Shown: positions 27,325-36,571, counted from the stretch's first letter. The stretch is DNA of 64,000 nt from Lachnospiraceae bacterium (GCA_910574185.1 CAJSZQ010000003.1:165797-229796), one strand, 5' to 3'. The notes: generated by a model from the sequence alone, not told the origin. A program made the numbers and translations.

Positions 27325-28218
27325 TTATTTCGCCTTTTTGCAGCAGCGAAGAGTATGCTGCTTTCTTAGCTTTGCTCTGAGCCTGTCTGTCGTCCAATAG
27401 CAAAAGTCATAAAAACTATGGCTTATCTCAAAGCTCCTTTTAAAATGCATTGCCGCCAGCTCCGGCTCCGCAGAATGCACACGTTTCCCCAGACGTCTGT
27501 TCATCACAGCCCTGCTGTTTGGATACTGCTGGTACAGCGCTTCATGCTTATGATACAGATGAAGCAAGTGCGGATATGACTTCACCCTGGCAGAGATACT
27601 GTCCATACCCACTTCTGATTCCACCAAAGCCTCCGGCAGATAGCAAAGTTTAAACTCTCCCGCCGCCCGGATTCCAAAATCCCAGTCTTGATAACGACGG
27701 ATATTCTCGTCAAATCGAAGCTTTTCCCACACAAACCGGCGCATCAGCATAGTCTGCGTACTGGCCCTGTTCTCAGCCAGAAATTCCTCCAACCCATGCT
27801 CTGGATGGAAGGGGTGTACCGGATAATAAAACCGGCTTCCCCCTTCCGACACGCGGTTCATGCCACAGAAGCATAAATCTGCGCCGGAGGAAAGCAGCAA
27901 TTCATACTGCTTCTCAAGCTTATCTGGATGCCATAAATCATCACTGTCCTGAAATGCCAGAAGCTCTCCCTCTGCCCTCTCCGCGCCATAATTTCTTGCA
28001 TAGCAGGCCCCTCTGTTCGTATCATACCGAAAATACTTGAGCCGTTTATCGGAAATTTCGTAAAAAAGCTTCTCTGTACCGTCTGTAGAGGCATCGTCCA
28101 CCACAATTACTTCTATCTCCCTATAACTTTGGCCAAGAACACTTTCCATACATTCTTTCAGCTTTTCTTTCCTGTTATATGTAGGAATGATTACCGAAAT
28201 CATCTTCTGCTCCATCAT
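27325..28218 (-). CDS. GT2 glycosyltransferase
   Basis: A 297-residue family-2 glycosyltransferase with classic motifs: SVIIPTYNRKEKL at the N-terminus, VIVVDDASTDGTE and the metal site FQDSDDLW. The C-terminal 100 residues are basic and may lie on the membrane. Its ATG (28218) overlaps the pyruvyl-transferase stop codon and follows AGGAGGAAAT, so it is coupled to that gene. It acts on the cytoplasmic face, on a lipid-linked intermediate by analogy with other clusters. Confidence 0.85.
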   Translation of the reverse strand: MMEQKMISVIIPTYNRKEKLKECMESVLGQSYREIEVIVVDDASTDGTEKLFYEISDKRLKYFRYDTNRGACYARNYGAERAEGELLAFQDSDDLWHPDKLEKQYELLLSSGADLCFCGMNRVSEGGSRFYYPVHPFHPEHGLEEFLAENRASTQTMLMRRFVWEKLRFDENIRRYQDWDFGIRAAGEFKLCYLPEALVESEVGMDSISARVKSYPHLLHLYHKHEALYQQYPNSRAVMNRRLGKRVHSAEPELAAMHFKRSFEISHSFYDFCYWTTDRLRAKLRKQHTLRCCKKAK

Positions 28219-29123
28219 ATTTCCTCCTGTATTGCCGAAAAAGGAAACGCTTCCCGAAGCGACTTTTTTTTCCCGGCAGCCATCTCCGGTTGAATCTTAT
28301 ATCTGCCTTCAATCTCCGAAAGTTCCGGCAGTTTATCCGTCCGCAAATCGCAGGCATAATGTTCGATTCCATATGCTGAATAATAATCGTCGAATTTATA
28401 TCCGTCCCCCAGTAATCTGTCGCCAAATACGATATGCATATTGGGTATCCCAAAACTGTCCGCCACAATCAGGCCATGTAAGCTGCTTGACAAAATATAT
28501 CTGCACTTTGCAATCTCTTCGATTACTTCCAGAGGCTCATCTTTCACATTAATAAACCGAACCGGCCCATCCTTTGCCGCCTTTTTTGTCTTCTCCCTGC
28601 CAGATTCCAAATCTCCAGATACTCTGTAGCCGTACTTTTCCAGAACTTCTTCTACCATTGGGTCCCGCAAATCACAGAGATGAGGAATAATTCCTATATC
28701 GTAGCGCTTTTCCGGTCTCTGCCCCAGTACATCCGAAGCCAAAATTCCCGGATCGCCCGTAGGAATATCAAGCGTTCTTCCCAGCATCTGCTCCACCCTT
28801 CGTTTCGTCATCTCTCCGCGCACCGCGCAGAAATGCATATCTCTTTTAAAAAAACGGTTCTCTGGCTCAGAATAGTTGATAAATCCAGTCCCCCATATCC
28901 GCACGTGAGGGTGAAGCATTCCATTGACTCTCTGTCTGATATGCATAGGTATTGTGCCATGCAGCGTGTACATCCCCAGACAGCTTCCAATAGCACACAG
29001 TTCTCCCTCCAAAAAGGAACAGCGCACTGCCTCATAACCAAAGCACCTTTTAAGAATCAATTCATTTAACTGATCCCCCATATTCCGGAGCTTGGTATAA
29101 TAGACCTTTATTTTATCCGGCAT
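28215..29123 (-). CDS. Polysaccharide pyruvyl transferase family protein
   Basis: A 302-residue member of the polysaccharide pyruvyl transferase (CsaB/WcaK-like) family, which adds ketal-linked pyruvate from phosphoenolpyruvate to glycan sugars. Family features are the N-terminal NMGDQLNELI, a central GIIPHLCD strand and the C-terminal motif YILSSSLHGLIVADSFGIPN. Pyruvylation gives the polymer negative charge and can anchor S-layer proteins. It overlaps the following GT2 gene by 4 bp and lies 20 bp after an ATP-grasp gene. Some members are glycosyltransferases rather than pyruvyl transferases. Confidence 0.82.
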   Translation of the reverse strand: MPDKIKVYYTKLRNMGDQLNELILKRCFGYEAVRCSFLEGELCAIGSCLGMYTLHGTIPMHIRQRVNGMLHPHVRIWGTGFINYSEPENRFFKRDMHFCAVRGEMTKRRVEQMLGRTLDIPTGDPGILASDVLGQRPEKRYDIGIIPHLCDLRDPMVEEVLEKYGYRVSGDLESGREKTKKAAKDGPVRFINVKDEPLEVIEEIAKCRYILSSSLHGLIVADSFGIPNMHIVFGDRLLGDGYKFDDYYSAYGIEHYACDLRTDKLPELSEIEGRYKIQPEMAAGKKKSLREAFPFSAIQEEI

Positions 29124-29143
29124 CTTCTGTCCCTCCCCATTCC

Positions 29144-30199
29144 TTATGACAACCTTAAAACCACCTTCTCATAACGTCCGTCATCTTCAAATCCAATCCC
29201 ATGCACCGCATCAAACAATGGCTGGTAACCATATCCATCTGTAACCCATCCGTAACCAGAATACTGTGCCGTAGTAAATCCTGGAATTGTATTCGCTTCT
29301 ATGAGAACCGGCCCGTTCTCGGTAATTGCAACATCCCAGCCTACGTTGGATATCTTGCTGGCAAGAGGAACCACCCGGCGCATCATCTCAATTGTCTCAT
29401 CCCAACAGCCAAGCTGTACGCCCCGAAACGCCGCGCCGGTAATCGGATGAGTCTGATATTCGATCATTTCATTCTGGTCTACCGCATCTGTTAAAACCTT
29501 TCCTGTCCGGATATCCACCAGCGAAGTCAAAGCATCCTGACAGCCGTTTGCAATATCGTTCTTATGAGCTACGGTAAGTATCGGCGCAAACAGAAAGCTC
29601 CCTTCCGGCGAACACACCGAATAAAAACGAATCACATTCACTGCTTTCGGATTTAATTTATTCATTACGCTATCCTGGCAAATATACTCTTCTACTATTC
29701 CGTCTCCCACGCTGCGAACACATTCTAATGCCGCTTCTACCTCTTCCTTTGTCCCTACCGAAAGAATACGTATCCCTTCTCCCATTCCTTTACAGTTCGG
29801 TTTATAGACCACATGTCTGGTCGCTTCTCCCATCTTTTTCAGAATATCTGCGTCCACGTCTGATGCTTGTACGCACTGCCGCCCGTAAAATTCTTCAAAT
29901 ACCTTTGAAAAAATATACTTATTCATCAGCATCCCAATATAACGTCTGTCCGTAAATTTCCTTCTAAAATCCATACGGGTCCAGAGTGTGGATACTGTTT
30001 TCTTCTGCTTTGCCCCAAGCTCAAAGTGATTGGTCCACTCATATTCTCCAAATGAGATATGATTGAGCTTTTTCGCCTGGATAATATCTCCTTCCACATC
30101 CTTCGCATTCTTCCCATGTCTTTCCGCATAATCCTCTGCAAATTCCCGTATGTACTTCCTTGAGGTAAGCATTCTTTTCAACTCACTTATCTGACCCAT
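29144..30199 (-). CDS. Sugar-transfer-associated ATP-grasp protein (copy 2)
   Basis: A 351-residue member of the same ATP-grasp family as its operon neighbours. The ATP-lysine strand VYKPNCKGMGEGI, the acceptor region NVIRFYSVCSPEGSF and the metal motif SNVGWDVAITENGPVLIEANTIPG are intact. The N-terminal 110 residues (KRMLTSRKYIREFAEDYAERHGKN) are helical and unlike those of the other copies, which suggests a different partner. It starts 57 bp after copy 1 and precedes the pyruvyl transferase. Function is inferred only at the level of ATP-dependent carboxylate ligation. Confidence 0.8.
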   Translation of the reverse strand: MGQISELKRMLTSRKYIREFAEDYAERHGKNAKDVEGDIIQAKKLNHISFGEYEWTNHFELGAKQKKTVSTLWTRMDFRRKFTDRRYIGMLMNKYIFSKVFEEFYGRQCVQASDVDADILKKMGEATRHVVYKPNCKGMGEGIRILSVGTKEEVEAALECVRSVGDGIVEEYICQDSVMNKLNPKAVNVIRFYSVCSPEGSFLFAPILTVAHKNDIANGCQDALTSLVDIRTGKVLTDAVDQNEMIEYQTHPITGAAFRGVQLGCWDETIEMMRRVVPLASKISNVGWDVAITENGPVLIEANTIPGFTTAQYSGYGWVTDGYGYQPLFDAVHGIGFEDDGRYEKVVLRLS

Positions 30200-30256
30200 C
30201 CCATACCCCTCTTATCTTCAGAATTATCACCGGCCTGAGTTAATTCGATGTATCTG

Positions 30257-31339
30257 TTACATCTGTGCAATCAGGGCTTCCAACTCATGCTTGCGTCCTT
30301 TCTTCTCAACCATCTGCATCGCGCCCATCTGAGCCGTACAGTTTGCTTCCACCATACACCATCCCCGATCTTTGCTATACGCCAAATCCCAGCCGCAGTA
30401 ATGATTGTCTGGAATCATAAATGCCGCTTCCTTCACCATCGCCACAGCCGCTTCCCACTCCGGAATCTGAAATCCCCGGAACTGGACGTTGCTGTCTGGA
30501 TGACATAGAAATTGATGTCCTTTTTTGTCTGCACCATTAGTATAAATCATACCGGTTTCCGGGTCAATAAGGGCGCTGATTCCACCCGCGCTAAAATTAT
30601 CCACAAAACTTCCATCTCTTCCCATCCGCAGGGAGGGATGAAACAGTCTAATCTCCGGCTCGCCTTCCTCATTCTTAATAATTGCCGTAGGAATCCGCAA
30701 GGTGTTCACCGACCCTGCATGAATACGGGCCATCGCTTCTCCCTGTTCAATCAGTTCTTCTATTACAACGCCGCTCTTCCGGTAACATGCATGCGCATCT
30801 GCTACCGAGTCATACATAGCGATATTTTCAATTCTCACAGCAGTCCCAAAAGCCGCATACACCGGCTTAACTACATAATTCTCATGTCGGGCTGCAAATT
30901 CCTCTAAATTCTTTAAATGCTCCTCCGTCGGCTCCTCATTCTTCTTAACCCGGATTACCTCACGCTTAAACATACTCTGAAATTTCTTATATGTCCTGTA
31001 TTTATTCTCCAAAATATCCGTATTCTTCCTCTGATTCATCCTCGGATAAAAGCTTAACCGAATCCCTTCCGTAATGAAGGTGTTCCGATACTCTGAATTT
31101 TCTCCCTCATAGCCAAAGAGAAAGTACTCGCTATAATAAGACCCATATCGAAAAAGGCACCAAATCATATCCCGTTTCAAAGACCGCAGATACCTCTGGT
31201 CTTTCAAAACCTCCGGCCCTTTATATTTCTCAATAATCTCATCCATCTCATCCCGCTTGCGATGATAATAATACGCCTTCCGATACCAACTCTTAAAGCG
31301 AATCTTATAATATATTTTCCTGCGATATTTCCGAAACAT
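30257..31339 (-). CDS. Sugar-transfer-associated ATP-grasp protein (copy 1, first gene of operon)
   Basis: A 360-residue ATP-grasp protein with a strongly basic N-terminus (RKYRRKIYYKIRFKSWYRKAYYYHRKR) suited to binding the membrane surface or lipid-linked substrate. The catalytic core follows: YVVKPVYAAFGTAV, GSVNTLRIPTAI, GRDGSFVDNFSAGGI and HYCGWDLAYSKDRGWCMVEANCTAQMG. It opens the nine-gene minus-strand operon that runs to 22344. Upstream lies a long hairpin and the baiE terminator; no clear promoter was identified for this operon. Confidence 0.8.
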   Translation of the reverse strand: MFRKYRRKIYYKIRFKSWYRKAYYYHRKRDEMDEIIEKYKGPEVLKDQRYLRSLKRDMIWCLFRYGSYYSEYFLFGYEGENSEYRNTFITEGIRLSFYPRMNQRKNTDILENKYRTYKKFQSMFKREVIRVKKNEEPTEEHLKNLEEFAARHENYVVKPVYAAFGTAVRIENIAMYDSVADAHACYRKSGVVIEELIEQGEAMARIHAGSVNTLRIPTAIIKNEEGEPEIRLFHPSLRMGRDGSFVDNFSAGGISALIDPETGMIYTNGADKKGHQFLCHPDSNVQFRGFQIPEWEAAVAMVKEAAFMIPDNHYCGWDLAYSKDRGWCMVEANCTAQMGAMQMVEKKGRKHELEALIAQM

Positions 31340-31431
31340 CTATCTTTCCCCCTGCAACCTTATCACAACTCTCATTATGGTATTTTCTCTTCCATTCTCA
31401 TTCATTTCCCGTCTTGCATATCACCCTTCGC

Positions 31432-31528
31432 GGCCAGCGCGGCTTTCTCGGAGACTGCAAGAAGCGCCCTTCCTTATACAAATTATCAAAGGGCGCTTCT
31501 TACAGTCTCCGACAAGGTCGCGCTGGCC
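31432..31528. repeat. Long perfect-type hairpin between glycan operon and baiE
   Basis: Arms of about 40 bp: GGCCAGCGCGGCTTTCTCGG (from 31432) pairs with its near-complement ending CGCGCTGGCC (31528), and GGAGACTGCAAGAAGCGCCC with GGGCGCTTCTTACAGTCTCC. The loop is about 17 nt. It lacks the core of the R1-R8 family and is not followed by a T-run. It could be an mRNA end structure, a folded insertion remnant or a barrier between operons. Confidence 0.7.
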
Positions 31529-31537
31529 TCAAACTCT

Positions 31538-31577
31538 AAATGTGCCGCCATACCAAACTGGCACAGCGGCACATTTT
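31538..31577 (-). terminator. Terminator of baiCD-baiE
   Basis: AAATGTGCCGC (31538-31548) pairs with GCGGCACATTT (31566-31576), 8 bp after the baiE stop on the minus strand. The T-run is short. Confidence 0.6.
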
Positions 31578-31583
31578 ACTGTT

Positions 31584-32138
31584 CTATGATTCTTTCACCG
31601 TTTTTCTCTTAGCGATTTTCTTCTTCTTTGTTGAAGGGCGGAACATACTAATACGCACACGATGACTTGAATCGCGCTGGAAAGATTCCTCGTATACTCG
31701 GATGTAACCGGTATCCTGAATCAGCCACTGTCCGTCAATCTTTACATATTTATCTGTGTAGATTGCAGTGCCGTTGATTCCTAAGCCCTCATACGGATCG
31801 CCCTTGTCAAAGATCAGCTCATCTCTTAAATACCATTTACCGTAAGCAACTGTATCGCTCTCAAACCAAATCTGCGGATTGTGTCCCTGATGCAGCGTAA
31901 TCTCTGTCTTTGGCATCGTACTGGAAATATAATCCGTAACTTCCTTTGGTCCGTGGAATTTGAGTTTTCCATCTGAGTAGGATGTCTCAATATCCGGCGC
32001 CATCGTAGCTGCAAATGCCTCCCAGTCCTTCGTATCCATAGCATAAAGATATCTGCTCTTCAATTCTTTGATTGCCTGGACATCTTTCAACTGCTGTAAT
32101 TCTTTTTCTAACGCTTCAAGACGTTCTTCAACTGTCAT
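31584..32138 (-). CDS. baiE: BaiE, bile acid 7-alpha-dehydratase
   Basis: A 184-residue NTF2/SnoaL-fold dehydratase that removes water from 3-oxo-delta4-7-alpha-hydroxy bile acyl-CoA, the rate-limiting step of 7-dehydroxylation. The start (MTVEERLEALEKELQQLKD) aligns residue-for-residue with my memory of C. scindens BaiE. The active-site residues fall at the same numbers: Tyr30, Asp35, His83 (in HQGHNP) and Asp106; the conserved Arg falls at 147, after a one-residue insertion. The odd feature is a lysine-rich C-terminal extension (about 18 residues, STKKKKIAKRKTVKES) that the 166-residue C. scindens protein lacks. It lies 24 bp after baiCD in the same operon. Confidence 0.93.
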   Translation of the reverse strand: MTVEERLEALEKELQQLKDVQAIKELKSRYLYAMDTKDWEAFAATMAPDIETSYSDGKLKFHGPKEVTDYISSTMPKTEITLHQGHNPQIWFESDTVAYGKWYLRDELIFDKGDPYEGLGINGTAIYTDKYVKIDGQWLIQDTGYIRVYEESFQRDSSHRVRISMFRPSTKKKKIAKRKTVKES

Positions 32139-32162
32139 AATATCTTCTTCCTTTCTGCAATA

Positions 32163-34085
32163 CTAAACAACTCTTCCAACCGCATATGCATCAGCCGTTG
32201 CATCAATAGCCATTCCAACCTTCTTTGCATCTCCGATTACATCATAAGCGATTCCCAACTCTTCGCATTTTGCAGTAAGAGCCTCTGTAGGACGTGACGT
32301 TGTACCAATCGCAATAACAAGCGTATCGAAATGACGGGTCTTCTCACTGGTCTTTCTGGACTTATCTGTAAACTTATATGTAATCTCATGATCTCCGATA
32401 CTTGTAACATTGCTGCGGATACTCTTCTGAATCGTCTTGCCTGGATACTCGATATCCATAAACATGGTACGCAGCATACCCATCTTGTTGCCTACGCGCT
32501 TTTTATCCATAACGCGGACATCCTTTACGCCCTTGTCAATTAAATACTGTGCTGTTTCGCAGCCAATCATGCCGCCGCCAAGGATAAGAACTTCACCTTT
32601 CGCCTCTGCCTTGCCGCTTAAGATATCCTCTGCGGTAACAACGTCTGCATTGTCGATTCCTGGAATCTCCGGTTTCACATACTCAGATCCTGTAGCAATA
32701 ATTACGTGGTCCGGCTTCACTTCTGCAATCAGTTCCGGCGTTACAGTTGTGCCAGTCTTAATCTCTATTCCCTGTCTCTTGCAGTTTTCAGCTTCCCAGA
32801 GCGCAGCATTCGTAAACTCCTGCTTTCTTGGCGCTTTACCAGCTAAGATAAATCTTCCTCCCAGACCTTCGGACGCCTCATAAATAGTTGGATTGTGTCC
32901 GCGTCTCTTCAGAACCTGAGCGATAACCATACCGCCCATGCCTCCTCCGATAACCATTACGTTCTTTGGAGTCTCAGCCTCTGGCATTCCCTCAAATTCC
33001 AGACAGAGACCTGGATTCCTTGTACAAGTAATGTGAGTAGCCTTCGGGTCGATAACTTTATCATAACATCCTTCGGAACATCCGATACAACGGCGAATCT
33101 CAGCGTCGCGTCCCTCTTTCGCTTTGGTACACCACTGATTGTCAGCCAACTGAGCTCTTCCTACTGCAACCATATCAATCTTGCCGTCGCGAATCAATTC
33201 ATCCGCCAGAGATGGCATATTCACACGCCCAACACCGATAACCGGAATCTTAACGCCCTTCTTAACAGCGCTTATATTCTCCATATTGAAGCCAGGTTCC
33301 AGATTATATGGCGGAACTTCATAAACCGTTGCAAGACTGCGTGCATTACCCCTTGAAAGGTTCACTGCATCTACGCCTGCATCCGCCGCCCAGTTAATAA
33401 ACTCAATTGTCTCCTCAACTGTAGTATTCTTCGGCATCATCTCATCAATTGCATCCAGACGCATAATCAGCGGCATATCCTCTGGCATATTAGCGCGCAT
33501 CTCGCGGATAACTTCCAGACTGAAGCGGCACCGATTTTCTAAATTCTGATTACCATACTCGTCTGTACGGTTGTTCAACGACTCATTCATAAATTCATGA
33601 GGAAGATATGTATGTGCCGAATGGAACTCCAGCGCGTCAAATCCTGCTTCTACCGCATACTTTGCAGAAATACCAAACTGCTTGATTATCTCATGAATAC
33701 GCTCAACGCTAATCGTATCCGGCGTCTCTACTACATTCGTCTTATCAAAGAACTCTTCCGGAACAAATCCACCATGCCAAATCTGTACGGCTGCCTTTCC
33801 TCCATTGTCATGGATTGCCTTTGTAATCTTCTTTAACTGTTCTCTATGGTGCTCGTTATAAAGGCCAAGATAAATCGTTGCATGACATTCCGAACAGATA
33901 GATGCAATCTCTACAATATTCAGCCCGCATCCGCCTGCTGCAATAGCTGCGTGATATCCCGGAAGATCCTCTGCCACATCGTGTTTACCCTTTGCCATCT
34001 TGGTAGCCATACCTGGCAGCACAACTCTGTTCTTTAATTCTAACCCTCTTAGTTTAATAGGTGAAAACAATGCATCATAACTCAT
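32163..34085 (-). CDS. baiCD: BaiCD, 3-oxo-delta4 bile acyl-CoA flavin oxidoreductase
   Basis: A 640-residue Fe-S flavoprotein of the old-yellow-enzyme/2,4-dienoyl-CoA reductase family. In C. scindens BaiCD introduces (or reduces) the delta-4 bond of 3-oxo-cholyl-CoA. The start MSYDALFSPIKLRGLELKNR matches the remembered C. scindens sequence nearly exactly, so I choose the ATG at 34085 (GAGAGG upstream) over the open frame to 34139. The FMN barrel is followed by Fe-S cysteines (CIGCSEGCYD, ITCTRNPG), FAD site VIGGGMGGMVIA and NAD site ILGGGMIGCETAQYL. It is the first gene of the baiCD-baiE operon, divergent from baiH. Confidence 0.93.
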   Translation of the reverse strand: MSYDALFSPIKLRGLELKNRVVLPGMATKMAKGKHDVAEDLPGYHAAIAAGGCGLNIVEIASICSECHATIYLGLYNEHHREQLKKITKAIHDNGGKAAVQIWHGGFVPEEFFDKTNVVETPDTISVERIHEIIKQFGISAKYAVEAGFDALEFHSAHTYLPHEFMNESLNNRTDEYGNQNLENRCRFSLEVIREMRANMPEDMPLIMRLDAIDEMMPKNTTVEETIEFINWAADAGVDAVNLSRGNARSLATVYEVPPYNLEPGFNMENISAVKKGVKIPVIGVGRVNMPSLADELIRDGKIDMVAVGRAQLADNQWCTKAKEGRDAEIRRCIGCSEGCYDKVIDPKATHITCTRNPGLCLEFEGMPEAETPKNVMVIGGGMGGMVIAQVLKRRGHNPTIYEASEGLGGRFILAGKAPRKQEFTNAALWEAENCKRQGIEIKTGTTVTPELIAEVKPDHVIIATGSEYVKPEIPGIDNADVVTAEDILSGKAEAKGEVLILGGGMIGCETAQYLIDKGVKDVRVMDKKRVGNKMGMLRTMFMDIEYPGKTIQKSIRSNVTSIGDHEITYKFTDKSRKTSEKTRHFDTLVIAIGTTSRPTEALTAKCEELGIAYDVIGDAKKVGMAIDATADAYAVGRVV

Positions 34086-34556
34086 TTGCCAAATCATCCT
34101 CTCTTCAATTAAATTGTGAATCATTGTCCCGCAATGCATCCTGAATGCACGCTGGCAAATACGGGAATTATTTGCCTAATTATGCAGGAACGTATCGGTT
34201 TATAGTTTCATACTCATAGTGACGAATAGTGATGAACCTATTATTCTATTTCCTAAAATAATATGTTCTTAAGACTTGTTTAAAGTTTAACACCAACCCC
34301 CATACCATGTAGGAACAAAAAGCTAATTATAATGCATAAACAATGTACAAAAAATCAATTTTTCATGTCATTTTTACCCAATCCATCCTCCATTGCATAC
34401 TATTTTTGTAGTAAAATTCAACAAAATGTCCTTCTTTCCAATAGGATTTTCTCACCATTTCTTTTGAAAATGTAGATTATTTGACAAAAAAATGTGATGC
34501 GCCCCCCTCTTTATTCGTTTATAATCAAATTAATAATAATTCAGGAGGGAATAATT
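34086..34556. promoter_or_regulatory. Divergent baiCD / baiH control region
   Basis: A 471-bp AT-rich intergenic region. A TATAAT (34520-34525) lies 31 bp before the baiH ATG but has no acceptable -35 at 16-18 bp; a lone TTGACA sits at 34481-34486. This is what an activator-dependent promoter would look like. For baiCD a minus-strand TATAAT (34326-34331) is a weak candidate. An 11-mer AACGTATCGGT (34189-34199) recurs upstream of baiA, as does GATGAAC. Binding by the local AraC regulator is inference. Confidence 0.55.
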
Positions 34557-36548
34557 ATGATAACAGATATGAAAAATTCAAAGCTTTTTAGTCCCCTTAC
34601 ATTAGGAAAGACCACGCTAAAGAACCGTATAGCCATGGCGCCTATGAGCATGGATTATGAAGCTGCTGATGGAACTGTCCCGAAGAAGCTGGCGGATATT
34701 TTTGTACGTCGTGCTGAGGGCGGCACCGGATACGTAGTAATCGATGCCGTAACTGTTGACCACAAATATCTTTATATCGGCAATACCACATCTTTAGATA
34801 AGGACAGTCTGGTACCGCAGTTTAAAGAATTTGCAGACCGCGTCAGAGAAGCCGGCAGCGTTCTGATTCCTCAGATTATTCATCCAGGTCCGGAATCTAT
34901 CTGCGGATACCGCAAGGTCGCTCCTTTGGGACCGTCTGCCAACGTGAATGCCAACTGCCATGTAAGCCGTCCGATTTCTATTAAAGAAATCCAGAAGATC
35001 GTGAAACAATACGGACAGGCTGCCCGCAGAGCCGAAGAAGCTGGCTGCGGAGGTATTTCTCTTCACTGCGCCCACGCTTATATGCTTCCGGGTTCTTTCC
35101 TTTCTCCGCTGCGGAATAAGAGAATGGATGAATATGGCGGAGGACTGGATAACCGCGCAAGATTTATCCTTGAAATCATTGAAGAAGTCAGAAAGAACGT
35201 CAGTCCCGATTTCCCGTTAATTCTAAGAATTTCCGGCGACGAGCGCATGATCGGCGGCAATTCTCTTGAGGACATGCTGTATCTGGCTCCGAAGTTTGAA
35301 GCGGCAGGCATCGATATGCTGGAGATTTCCGGCGGTACGCAGTACGAAGGCTTAGAGCACATCATCCCAAGCCAGAATAAAACGATTGGCGTAAATGTAC
35401 ATGAAGCGTCCGAGATTAAAAAAGTTGTAAATATCCCTGTTTATGTAGCGGGTAAGATTAATGATATCCGCTATGCCGCAGATATCGTAGAACGCGGCCT
35501 CGTAGACGGCGTTTCCATCGGACGTCCGCTTCTTTCTGATCCGGATCTTTGTAAAAAAGCTTACGAAAACAAATTTGACGACATTACTCCCTGCGCAAGC
35601 TGCGGAGGAAGCTGTATCAGCCGAAGCGAGGCGTTTCCACAGTGCAGATGTCATATCAATCCGAGAGTCGGAAGAGAATATGATTTCCCAGAAGTTCCGG
35701 CTGAGAAATCTAAGAAAGTGCTCGTAGTAGGCGCGGGTCCTGCCGGAATGATGGCGGCTGTTACCGCGGCCGAAAGAGGTCATCAGGTTACCGTATGGGA
35801 AGCAGACAAGAAAATCGGCGGACAGTTAAACCTTGCTGTAGTTGCACCCGGCAAGCAGGAAATGACCAAATGGATGGTACATTTAAATTACCGGGCAAAG
35901 AAAGCCGGCGTAACCTTCGAGTTTGGCAAAGAAGGAACCGTAGAAGCCGTTAAGGAGTTCGCTCCCGAAGCAGTTATCGTTGCTACCGGAGCCAAACCAT
36001 TAGTTCCGCCGATTAAGGGAACCAAAGATTATCCGGTTCGTACCGCTCATGATTTCCTGAGAGGTAAGTTTGTTATTCCAAGGGGACGCGTTTGCGTGCT
36101 GGGCGGAGGAGCCGTTGCATGCGAAACCGCCGAGGTAGTTCTTGAAAATGCACGTCCAAATTCCTACACCAAGGGATTTGAAGCAAGTATCGGCGATGTG
36201 GAAGTCACTCTGATTGAGATGCTGCCGCAGCTCCTTACCAATGTTTGCGCCCCGAACCGCACGCCTTTGATTCGCAAACTTAAGGCCAAAGGCGTTAACA
36301 TTAACGTAAATACAAAGATTCTAGAAGTAACGGATCACGATGTAAAGGTACAGCGGGGGGACGGCACAGAAGAATGGCTCCGTGGTTTTGATTATGTACT
36401 CTTCGGTCTTGGTTCCAGAAACTATGACCCACTTTCAGAAGAACTTAAGAACTTTATTCCCGAGGTATATGCAGTAGGCGACTCTGTAAGAGCGCGCCAG
36501 GCTAGCTTTGCTATGTGGGAAGCTTTTGAAGCTGCATACAAATTATAA
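34557..36548 (+). CDS. baiH: BaiH, bile acid flavin oxidoreductase
   Basis: A 663-residue NADH:flavin oxidoreductase of the same fold as BaiCD, acting on 7-beta-hydroxy/oxidised bile acid intermediates or in the reductive arm. Long identical runs to my memory of C. scindens BaiH are seen (RIAMAPMSMDYEAADGTVPK, IIHPGPESICGYR, LHCAHAYMLPGSF). The Fe-S cysteines read CASCGGSC...CRCHINP, the FAD site VVGAGPAGMMAA and the NAD site VLGGGAVACETAE. The frame opens at 34494, but AGGAGG (34543-34548) precedes the ATG at 34557. It is the first gene of a two-gene unit with baiI. Confidence 0.93.
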   Translation: MITDMKNSKLFSPLTLGKTTLKNRIAMAPMSMDYEAADGTVPKKLADIFVRRAEGGTGYVVIDAVTVDHKYLYIGNTTSLDKDSLVPQFKEFADRVREAGSVLIPQIIHPGPESICGYRKVAPLGPSANVNANCHVSRPISIKEIQKIVKQYGQAARRAEEAGCGGISLHCAHAYMLPGSFLSPLRNKRMDEYGGGLDNRARFILEIIEEVRKNVSPDFPLILRISGDERMIGGNSLEDMLYLAPKFEAAGIDMLEISGGTQYEGLEHIIPSQNKTIGVNVHEASEIKKVVNIPVYVAGKINDIRYAADIVERGLVDGVSIGRPLLSDPDLCKKAYENKFDDITPCASCGGSCISRSEAFPQCRCHINPRVGREYDFPEVPAEKSKKVLVVGAGPAGMMAAVTAAERGHQVTVWEADKKIGGQLNLAVVAPGKQEMTKWMVHLNYRAKKAGVTFEFGKEGTVEAVKEFAPEAVIVATGAKPLVPPIKGTKDYPVRTAHDFLRGKFVIPRGRVCVLGGGAVACETAEVVLENARPNSYTKGFEASIGDVEVTLIEMLPQLLTNVCAPNRTPLIRKLKAKGVNINVNTKILEVTDHDVKVQRGDGTEEWLRGFDYVLFGLGSRNYDPLSEELKNFIPEVYAVGDSVRARQASFAMWEAFEAAYKL

Positions 36549-36571
36549 ATTAAAGATTGGAGGTGCTGCAC

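Noticed and set aside
22344..31339. Lanthipeptide, microviridin or other RiPP cluster because of ATP-grasp enzymes
   Set aside because: No precursor peptide, protease or exporter was seen, and the ATP-grasps are of sugar-transfer and TupA types accompanied by glycosyltransferases.
34481..34525. TTGACA and TATAAT upstream of baiH as one standard promoter
   Set aside because: They are 33 bp apart, far beyond the 16-18 bp needed; only the TATAAT is likely to be used, perhaps with an activator.
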